Below are positions 7,269 to 13,038 of a stretch of 17,337 nt of DNA, piece by piece (the first letter of the stretch is position 1; every line of letters begins with the position of its first letter). The position numbers and the translations under genes were made by a program. The notes under the pieces were generated by a model. It did not search any database. It worked only from the letters and a program-made list of their open reading frames with translations, and was not told the DNA's origin. The stretch is from Nitrososphaerota archaeon (GTDB taxonomy: Archaea; Thermoproteota; Nitrososphaeria; Nitrososphaerales; Nitrosopumilaceae), in assembly GCA_018263495.1 (NCBI GenBank), contig JAANXC010000044.1, positions 1 through 17,337 on the forward strand, given 5' to 3'.

Positions 7269-7598
7269 ATGGTCAAGCAGATTAGTCTTGATTCGTGGTC
7301 TCTCCAACATCTGACAGATCTTCTAAAAGAGGGGTCACGAATTGTTGCCAAAACAAACAAACCCATAGTACTTTATCGCCAAACCATGGAGGAAGAAGAT
7401 GGTTCGTATGAGGAGATAGTTTGTACGCTAACAAATGATTACATTGTTGAACAATTGATAATATCGGGAGGAATGGTAATACCAGAAATTAAGCAACAAT
7501 TGGTATTCAGATTGGATGAGTTCCCAGATAGGCTTTTGAGAAAGAGCAAAGATTTGTTCTTAGAAACTGTTGAACTTTTAGAAAAAAAATTAAAGTGA
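7269..7598 (+). CDS. Conserved-looking hypothetical protein (109 aa)
   Basis: I do not recognise the family. The protein is soluble and charged, with no signal peptide or membrane segment. An N-terminal predicted helix (SLDSWSLQHLTDLLKEGSR) leads to beta-like segments (KPIVLYRQTM, EEIVCTLTNDYIVEQLI) and ends in an amphipathic helix rich in Leu, Glu and Lys. It has a single Cys and no obvious catalytic or metal motif. An in-frame ATG at 7254 would add five residues, but the TATA box at 7241-7247 favours 7269. It sits between ileS and sucCD on the same strand, with separate promoters on each side, so it is probably its own transcription unit. It could be a lineage-specific regulator, but nothing shows this directly. 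Confidence 0.8.
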   Translation: MVKQISLDSWSLQHLTDLLKEGSRIVAKTNKPIVLYRQTMEEEDGSYEEIVCTLTNDYIVEQLIISGGMVIPEIKQQLVFRLDEFPDRLLRKSKDLFLETVELLEKKLK

Positions 7599-7614
7599 CG
7601 GGATTACTGCTACG

Positions 7615-7622
7615 ATTATAAA
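7615..7622 (+). promoter_or_regulatory. TATA box for sucCD
   Basis: ATTATAAA is centred about 25 nt before the GTG start of sucC at 7644, implying a leaderless mRNA beginning at GUG. Confidence 0.55.
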
Positions 7623-7643
7623 CTTCCCAATACGACAATTTTT

Positions 7644-8750
7644 GTGAGATTATTAGAATATCAGGCTAAGGAACTATTCAAGGAGTATGACATTAAGGTT
7701 CCAGATAGTATTGCCTCAAAGGACATAGAAAGTGGGAGAAAGGATGCTGAAAAAATTGGATATCCGTTTGTGATAAAGGCTCAAGTTCCTGTAGGCGGTC
7801 GCGGAAAGGCTGGTGGAATACAAAAATGCCATAATGAAGATGAATTTGAACTGAAATATCCACAGGTTCTAAACATGTCAATCAAGGGCGAAAAAACCAG
7901 AGCTGTTCTACTTGAAAAGATGTCAGAATATGAAAAAGAAATCTACCTGTCATTGTTTCTTAACAGGAGTAAAAGATGCTATACAATAATTTCCTCGGCA
8001 GAGGGCGGAGTTGAAATTGAATCAGTGGAGGATCAGGTAATTCGAGAGGTTGGTTCAGGTGATGTTACAAAAAAAGTTGCTGAAGAAGTAGCAAAGGAAA
8101 TTGGTCTCGATGAAAATTCAATACCTCACTTTGTAGACATTTTGCAAAAACTATCAAAATTAACCGTAGAGAAGGAAGCGGAATTAACAGAGATTAATCC
8201 GCTGGTAATCCTTAAGGACGGCTCAATGATGGCACTTGATGGCAAGATTATGACCGATGATAATTCTAACTTCAGACATAAGGAACTTGCAAAATATCAT
8301 GAACAGACAGATCTTGAAAAGAAGGCAGAAGAAAGTGGATTTTCACTTGTAGAATTAGATGGCAACATAGCTGTTATTGGAAACGGTGCAGGTCTTGTAA
8401 TGTCAACACTTGACATGCTAACCGATAATGGTGGAAAGGCTGCTTGCTTCCTAGATGTTGGCGGTACTGCAACAGAGGAATCTGTCTACGAAGCTTTAAC
8501 GCTCATCAGCAAAATGAAAAATGTCAAGGCAGTTCTGGTAAATTTGTATGGCGGAATAGTAAAAACAACTATTGTGGCATCCGCATTTCTCAAAGCCTAT
8601 GATGACAAGATAATAATTTTACCTGTTTTTGCCAGACTAATGGGTGCAGAATCAGACAAATCAAAAGAAATGCTGAAAGACAGTGAAACAAAGTTATCTC
8701 CATCGATTGAGGAGGCAATCAACAAAGCTGTCATGGAGGTCAATAAATGA
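7644..8750 (+). CDS. sucC: Succinyl-CoA synthetase (ADP/GDP-forming) beta subunit
   Basis: With SucD it interconverts succinyl-CoA + ADP (or GDP) + Pi and succinate + CoA + ATP (or GTP). The 368-aa protein has the ATP-grasp nucleotide loop GGRGKAGG (51-58), the Mg2+-binding EINPL (183-187), and the C-terminal CoA-ligase part with LDVGGTATEESVYEAL and NLYGGIVKT, where many relatives have NIFGGI. The start is GTG at 7644, supported by the conserved N-terminus RLLEYQAKELF and by the TATA box 25 nt upstream. It overlaps sucD by 4 nt (ATGA), so the two are co-translated. In this lineage the enzyme would link succinate to succinyl-CoA, an intermediate of the 3HP/4HB carbon-fixation cycle and the incomplete TCA cycle. 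Other acyl substrates cannot be excluded. Confidence 0.92.
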   Translation: MRLLEYQAKELFKEYDIKVPDSIASKDIESGRKDAEKIGYPFVIKAQVPVGGRGKAGGIQKCHNEDEFELKYPQVLNMSIKGEKTRAVLLEKMSEYEKEIYLSLFLNRSKRCYTIISSAEGGVEIESVEDQVIREVGSGDVTKKVAEEVAKEIGLDENSIPHFVDILQKLSKLTVEKEAELTEINPLVILKDGSMMALDGKIMTDDNSNFRHKELAKYHEQTDLEKKAEESGFSLVELDGNIAVIGNGAGLVMSTLDMLTDNGGKAACFLDVGGTATEESVYEALTLISKMKNVKAVLVNLYGGIVKTTIVASAFLKAYDDKIIILPVFARLMGAESDKSKEMLKDSETKLSPSIEEAINKAVMEVNK

Positions 8751-9664
8751 CAGACATCTTCGAACTCTTAAAGGGAAAACAAAACTCAAAGGGTGATTTT
8801 CAAAAACAGCCAGTAATCGTGCAAGGAATCACGGGAAAATTTGGCACGCGGCATACAAAACTGATGATGGAATATGGAACCAACATAGTTGCAGGTGTCA
8901 CTCCCGGCAAAGGCGGGCAAAAATTTGAAAACACGGTTCCGATTTATGAGACAGTCAAAGAGGCAGTTGACAAAACAGGCGCAAAAATTTCCATCATGTT
9001 TGTTCCGGCTAAATTCTTTTTAGGTGCAGCGAAAGATGCGCTAGAGGCTGGAATAAAACTTCTTGTTGCTATTCCAGAGCATGTACCAGTACAGGATACA
9101 ATGAAAATAGTTGAGATTGCAAAACAAAAAGGCGCGATAGTTATTGGTCCTAATACACCTGGAGTTATGATACCAGGATTAATCAAGATTGGAATCATGC
9201 CTGCGTCACCATTCAAGTTTGGAAACACAGCAGTTCTATCAAAAAGCGGGACGTTACTTTATGAGATTGGTAACAATCTTTCAAACTCTGGATTTGGACA
9301 ATGCATCACACTTGGAATTGGAGGAGATCCAATTAATGGTACTAGACTTGTAGATGCATTTGATATGGTAAAAGACTACCCTGCTCTTGATGGCATTGTT
9401 GTTGTAGGCGAAATTGGCGGGGACGCGGAAGAAGTTTTAGCCCAAAAAATAATTGATGAGAAATTCGAAAAGCCTGTTGTTGCGTATATAGCTGGTAGAA
9501 AAGCCCCAAAAGAAAAGAGAATGGGACATGCCGGTGCAATTGTCATGGGAAATTACGGATCAGCTGAATCTAAAATTACGATGTTTTCAAAAGCCAATAT
9601 TCCAGTTGCCAAAAAGCCAGTAGAACTGCCTATATTATTAGCTGGAAAAATGGAAAAAAAATAG
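8747..9664 (+). CDS. sucD: Succinyl-CoA synthetase alpha subunit
   Basis: CoA-binding and phosphohistidine-carrying partner of SucC. The 305-aa protein has a Rossmann CoA-binding start (QGITGKFGTRHT), GVTPGKGG, IPEHVP, IGPNTPGV, and the phosphorylated His261 within GHAGAIV. FGQCITLGIGGDP is the typical alpha-subunit segment near the dimer interface. It starts at ATG 8747, overlapping the sucC stop in an ATGA junction, as usual for a stoichiometric pair. The TAG stop at 9662-9664 directly abuts the TATA box of the downstream ribosomal protein gene. Its length is slightly above the bacterial form of about 290 aa. Confidence 0.94.
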   Translation: MTDIFELLKGKQNSKGDFQKQPVIVQGITGKFGTRHTKLMMEYGTNIVAGVTPGKGGQKFENTVPIYETVKEAVDKTGAKISIMFVPAKFFLGAAKDALEAGIKLLVAIPEHVPVQDTMKIVEIAKQKGAIVIGPNTPGVMIPGLIKIGIMPASPFKFGNTAVLSKSGTLLYEIGNNLSNSGFGQCITLGIGGDPINGTRLVDAFDMVKDYPALDGIVVVGEIGGDAEEVLAQKIIDEKFEKPVVAYIAGRKAPKEKRMGHAGAIVMGNYGSAESKITMFSKANIPVAKKPVELPILLAGKMEKK

Positions 9665-9670
9665 TTTATA
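9665..9670 (+). promoter_or_regulatory. TATA box for rpl40e, abutting the sucD stop
   Basis: TTTATA directly follows the sucD TAG and is centred about 29 nt before the L40e ATG at 9697, predicting a leader of only a few nt. Confidence 0.45.
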
Positions 9671-9696
9671 CGGAGTCATTTTGTGGTGAAATCAGT

Positions 9697-9867
9697 ATGC
9701 CAGTAACAGATCCTGAAAAAAAACAGATTGCACAAAAGGCTCGACTCCACATGAAAATTTGCTTTACATGCGGAGCACGAAACCCAATGAGTGCAACAAG
9801 ATGCAGAAAATGTCATAACAGCTATCTGCGACTGAAAAATAAAACCCTAGGAATCAAAAAAACATAA
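9697..9867 (+). CDS. rpl40e: Large-subunit ribosomal protein L40e (eL40)
   Basis: A 56-aa zinc-ribbon ribosomal protein of the 60S/50S subunit, found in archaea and eukaryotes (where it is made as a ubiquitin fusion). The sequence shows MPVTDPEKKQIAQKARLHMK followed by the four zinc-binding cysteines Cys22, Cys25, Cys36 and Cys39 (CFTC and CRKC), then a basic tail. It starts at ATG 9697. No ubiquitin-like part is fused. The stop is 1 nt from the stop of the convergent O-methyltransferase gene. Confidence 0.95.
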   Translation: MPVTDPEKKQIAQKARLHMKICFTCGARNPMSATRCRKCHNSYLRLKNKTLGIKKT

Positions 9868-9868
9868 A

Positions 9869-10492
9869 CTATAGTTTGATGGTTACTTCCTCGCCGTTAT
9901 CGATTGGCACAGTAACTGACTGAACATTTGGATTACTTCTAACATGGGATAAATAATCCGCCATCATTTCGTTGAACCTTTCCGGAAGCAGAATGTTATC
10001 AGCGCCAATTATCCCACCCTTCCTTACCAGTGGCAAGCACAGATCAAAATATTCGATATAACTTTCCTTATCTGCATCAATGAAAATAAAATCAAAATAA
10101 TTTTCGCCGAACTCTTCCTTTATCTCATCCAAAATTTTTCTAGCCTCCCCTTTCCTGATTTTAATTAGAGAACTTACTCCAGCCTCCTCAAAGTTCCGTG
10201 TTGCGTTATCAATCTTGAATTGCTCCCTGTCAATTGTTATAATCTGGCCATCAGATTTGGTGTTTAACATTACCGCGTCGGCAAACCAGAGCCCAGAATA
10301 GCCTACGGACATACCAATCTCAAGAATTTTTTTGGCGTTTATGGACATTAGCAGAGTGTTGTAAAACATTCCAATGTTTCTTGATATGCAGTTCAGCCTC
10401 TTCTCGCCAGGAATTTCATCCCGGTGACTGTTCTCATAGTCAATGTCCTTTTCTAATCTCGATAATACGTTCTGGATTTTTTCATTTACCAT
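9869..10492 (-). CDS. SAM-dependent O-methyltransferase (catechol/caffeoyl-CoA O-methyltransferase family)
   Basis: A 207-aa class I methyltransferase of the cation-dependent O-methyltransferase family (Pfam Methyltransf_3 type). The SAM-binding loop is EIGMSVGYSG (58-67). FIDADKESY (138-145) supplies Asp139, and GGIIGADNIL (159-168) supplies Asp165 and Asn166, the usual divalent-metal triad. The likely substrate is a vicinal-diol (catechol-like) small molecule, but it cannot be read from the sequence. The ATG at 10492 lies about 28-30 nt from a TATA box that overlaps the start of the divergent methyltransferase gene. It converges on rpl40e with a 1-nt gap. Confidence 0.88.
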   Translation of the reverse strand: MVNEKIQNVLSRLEKDIDYENSHRDEIPGEKRLNCISRNIGMFYNTLLMSINAKKILEIGMSVGYSGLWFADAVMLNTKSDGQIITIDREQFKIDNATRNFEEAGVSSLIKIRKGEARKILDEIKEEFGENYFDFIFIDADKESYIEYFDLCLPLVRKGGIIGADNILLPERFNEMMADYLSHVRSNPNVQSVTVPIDNGEEVTIKL

Positions 10493-10497
10493 TATTC

Positions 10498-10526
10498 TTT
10501 AAATTACTTGGTGCGTGATATATAAT
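10498..10526. promoter_or_regulatory. Crossed divergent promoters of two methyltransferase genes
   Basis: The 32-nt gap (10493-10524) holds two TATA-like boxes. TTTAAATT (10498-10505) is about 24 nt before the plus-strand ATG at 10525 and close to the minus-strand start. TATATAAT (10519-10526), read on the other strand, is about 28-30 nt before the minus-strand ATG at 10492 and overlaps the plus-strand ATG. Each box therefore sits at the other gene's predicted start site. Confidence 0.45.
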
Positions 10527-11202
10527 GTTGGCAGAATCGGCAAAAAATCTTGTACCTAAATTTTTTGATGAGACAGGGGCAACATATGATGGCGTTGTTT
10601 CGTATGGCACATTAGGTAAGGACAAGTACTGGAAGAGAAAGATACTGGAACAAATTTCTGACGGAGATTCTTTCCTGGATCTTGCATGTGGTACTGGCAT
10701 CCTTACCAGAGAAATTGCGGAAAAATTTCCCAGTGCAAAGATAGTTGGCATTGACATTACCCAAAGTTATCTTGATGTGGCAAAGCAAAATTCAAATTCG
10801 TTTAACAACATCTCGTTTATTCTTGACGACGCGGAAAAATTCAAGCTGGATTCAAAGTTTGACTGCATCACTGGATCATATCTGCCAAAATATTGTGACC
10901 CAGAAATACTTGTAAAAAATTGTATAACACATCTCAAGCCTGGCGGCAAGATCATCTTCCATGATTTCACATATCCGAAAAATCCAGCTGTCAGGGGGCT
11001 GTGGAACTTCTTTCTTACCTTCCTGCGGCTGGTGGGATGTTTCATTCCAAGTTGGAAGGACGCGCTAATCGGGCTGCCAAAATTAATTCGAAGAACCAAA
11101 TGGCTGGACAGTTATTCCGATGTAATGAAGAAAAGTGGGTTGAAGGTGAGCCACCAATACCTTACATACGGCGCATCCGCAATCCTAACTGGTACAAAAT
11201 AA
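10525..11202 (+). CDS. Class I SAM methyltransferase, UbiE/MenG-like
   Basis: A 225-aa Rossmann methyltransferase. Motif I is LDLACGTGIL (51-60), followed by VGIDITQSYLDVA (motif II) and LKPGGKIIFHDFTYP (motif post-III). The C-terminal segment LTYGASAILTGTK resembles the end of UbiE/MenG quinone C-methyltransferases, and FHDFTYPKNP falls where those proteins have a Phe-Ser-x-Pro segment. I infer a possible demethylmenaquinone methyltransferase; these archaea are known to contain menaquinones. The family is diverse and other substrates are equally open. ATG at 10525. The MDR reductase follows 28 nt later without a clear separate TATA box at the right distance, so the two may be co-transcribed. 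Confidence 0.85.
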   Translation: MLAESAKNLVPKFFDETGATYDGVVSYGTLGKDKYWKRKILEQISDGDSFLDLACGTGILTREIAEKFPSAKIVGIDITQSYLDVAKQNSNSFNNISFILDDAEKFKLDSKFDCITGSYLPKYCDPEILVKNCITHLKPGGKIIFHDFTYPKNPAVRGLWNFFLTFLRLVGCFIPSWKDALIGLPKLIRRTKWLDSYSDVMKKSGLKVSHQYLTYGASAILTGTK

Positions 11203-11230
11203 GTATGGTATATTTTTAAAAATCTCAGAG

Positions 11231-12304
11231 ATGAAAGCACTAGTCTATGAAAATTACGCACAGAATGACGATTTTGAATCTATTTTACAGATAAAGGACA
11301 TTCCGGAGCCCACACCAAAACCAAACGAGGTAATTTTTCGCGTAGAGGCTGCAGCACTAAACTATGATGACATATGGGGCATGAGAGGAAAGCCACTCGC
11401 AGTTCCATTGCCACACATTTCCGGAACTGATGCCGCGGGTGAAGTAATCGCAATCGGTGACAATGTAAAAAATATCAAAGTTGGAGATAGAATAGTTTCC
11501 CATGGAAACATGTCATGCCGCGTCTGTGCACTATGTACAGATGGCAGGGAATATGATTGCAGGCAGCGAACAATTTGGGGATTTGAAACTGGACCGCTTT
11601 GGGGTGGCTACTGTGAAGTTGCACATCTTCCAGAAATTAATGTCCTAAAAATTCCAGACAATGTAAGTTATGAGGAAGCTGCGGCTGCATCAATGACACT
11701 TTTAACATCATGGCATATGTTAGTTGGACGAGCCAAGATTAAACCGGGTCAAACTGTTCTTGTCATGGGCGGCAGTTCTGGCGTTGGGATATTTGGAATT
11801 CAAATTGCAAAACTGTATGACTGTGTAGTAATTGCCACGGCAAGTCCTGACAAACTGGAAAGGCTCAAAGAACTTGGTGCAGATTATGCCGTGGATCATA
11901 GAAAGGAAGACTGGCACAAAGAAGTCAGGGGAATAACCAAAGAGATTGCAAAGAGAGATGGTGTCTCGCCGGGAGTTGATGTAATCTTTGAGCACATTGG
12001 AGGCTCCCACTGGAACAAGGAATTGACACTGCTGAAATATGGCTCAACAATTGTAACTACAGGGGCTACGACCGGATATGATGCGCCAACCGACCTACGT
12101 CAAATATTTTTCAAGGGAATCAACATTTTAGGCTCCACACAGGGAACTCGTGCCGAGTTAGAGGCTGGATTTTACTGGATGGGTCAGGGAAAGATAAAGG
12201 CAGTCATTGATTCTGTCTTTACACTTGAGAATGCGGTGGAGGCTCACAATAAAATGCTCAATGGAAAAGGACTAGTCGGAAAGATAATTCTCAAGCCAAA
12301 CTAG
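11231..12304 (+). CDS. Medium-chain dehydrogenase/reductase, candidate enoyl-CoA (acryloyl/crotonyl-CoA) reductase
   Basis: A 357-aa MDR protein. The structural zinc lobe is complete (Cys96, Cys99, Cys102, Cys110). The catalytic zinc ligands are missing: the Cys position is Asn44 (ALNYDDIW) and the GHE motif is replaced by SGTDAAG (64-70). The nucleotide-binding loop is GGSSGVG (180-186). Asn in NYDDIW and the segment TIWGFETG (114-121) recall crotonyl-CoA carboxylase/reductase and acryloyl-CoA reductase rather than alcohol dehydrogenases. I therefore infer a zinc-independent NAD(P)H enoyl reductase, possibly for acryloyl-CoA in the 3HP/4HB cycle. A quinone oxidoreductase role is the alternative. 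Its stop shares the palindrome CTAG with the convergent membrane protein gene. Confidence 0.88.
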   Translation: MKALVYENYAQNDDFESILQIKDIPEPTPKPNEVIFRVEAAALNYDDIWGMRGKPLAVPLPHISGTDAAGEVIAIGDNVKNIKVGDRIVSHGNMSCRVCALCTDGREYDCRQRTIWGFETGPLWGGYCEVAHLPEINVLKIPDNVSYEEAAAASMTLLTSWHMLVGRAKIKPGQTVLVMGGSSGVGIFGIQIAKLYDCVVIATASPDKLERLKELGADYAVDHRKEDWHKEVRGITKEIAKRDGVSPGVDVIFEHIGGSHWNKELTLLKYGSTIVTTGATTGYDAPTDLRQIFFKGINILGSTQGTRAELEAGFYWMGQGKIKAVIDSVFTLENAVEAHNKMLNGKGLVGKIILKPN

Positions 12305-12984
12305 AATCTCACAACAAGAAATATTGCAGTGCCAACCAAAACTCCAACCGTAAGAAGTTTTAGAATGGTCTCGCATCTTTTAATCTCTGAATGACTTCCG
12401 TTATCGCGCCTCAGGTGCTTGTACTTTCTTGATGTCGTTATCAAAACGTAAGTTATAACCGAAGAGATTCCACAAAGTATGATTGCCTCCAGCGATATTG
12501 AGTTTGTCTGTATTGCCGAACCGGCAAAAATCGGCAGTATGGCCCATGCAACTATGGTTGTCGAGTTGTTGTGGAACCTTCCCCCGAACAATTCCAAATT
12601 ATATGCAAAGAGGAAGAACCCTTCCGCAATTCCTATCGCAAACAGCAGGGGTGAATCCAAGAAGGCATAATACATTCCAATTGTAAATGCAACTCCCAGG
12701 ACAATCATTGCCACCGTCCAAAGTTTTCTCTTTGGCAAATCTCCCCACGGCTTTGTCTTTCCGCCAACCGCGTCCAGCAGGTGGGCTGAAACCCCAAGTG
12801 CCAGAAAATAAATCACCGAGATTGCAATGAGCCGCTCCGTTTCAAAAGAGCCGGATAGCGAGCCCCATACCGCAAAGCAGGTAACGATGCTGGTGTATGG
12901 CAAAAACAGCAGACCGATTGTCACTCGAAAATTCCTAGAGCCAAATTTTGGAACAAACCATTCTGACGTCCTATCCCGAAGCAT
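12301..12984 (-). CDS. Seven-TM membrane protein, possible remote UbiA relative
   Basis: 227 aa with about seven hydrophobic segments (roughly 20-41, 52-70, 88-106, 111-130, 142-160, 164-183 and 207-225), so an integral membrane protein. The loop after TM2, HLLDAVGGKTKPWGDLP (68-84), falls where UbiA prenyltransferases have their first Asp-rich motif, and YNLELFGGRFHNN ... GSAIQT (128-160) loosely resembles the second half of MenA-like enzymes. The key Asn-Asp pair reads Ala-His, so activity is doubtful and homology is unproven. The nearby MenG-like methyltransferase fits a quinone theme but is weak support. ATG 12984 lies 26 nt from the central TATA-like element at 13007-13013. The gene converges on the MDR gene with a 4-nt overlap. 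Confidence 0.85.
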   Translation of the reverse strand: MLRDRTSEWFVPKFGSRNFRVTIGLLFLPYTSIVTCFAVWGSLSGSFETERLIAISVIYFLALGVSAHLLDAVGGKTKPWGDLPKRKLWTVAMIVLGVAFTIGMYYAFLDSPLLFAIGIAEGFFLFAYNLELFGGRFHNNSTTIVAWAILPIFAGSAIQTNSISLEAIILCGISSVITYVLITTSRKYKHLRRDNGSHSEIKRCETILKLLTVGVLVGTAIFLVVRF

Positions 12985-13006
12985 GGAGACTGTAGAACAA
13001 AGTATG

Positions 13007-13013
13007 TTTTTAA
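13007..13013. promoter_or_regulatory. Central TATA-like element between membrane protein and FG-GAP genes
   Basis: TTTTTAA on the plus strand (TTAAAAA on the minus strand) lies in the middle of the 54-nt gap 12985-13038. Its centre is 26 nt from the minus-strand ATG at 12984 and 29 nt from the plus-strand ATG at 13039. It may serve both directions. Confidence 0.4.
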
Positions 13014-13038
13014 CTTAGTTTTGCTGGAAAACTGATCT

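Noticed and set aside
11231..12304. Annotation as a zinc-dependent alcohol dehydrogenase
   Set aside because: The catalytic zinc Cys and the GHE motif are replaced; only the structural zinc cysteines remain.
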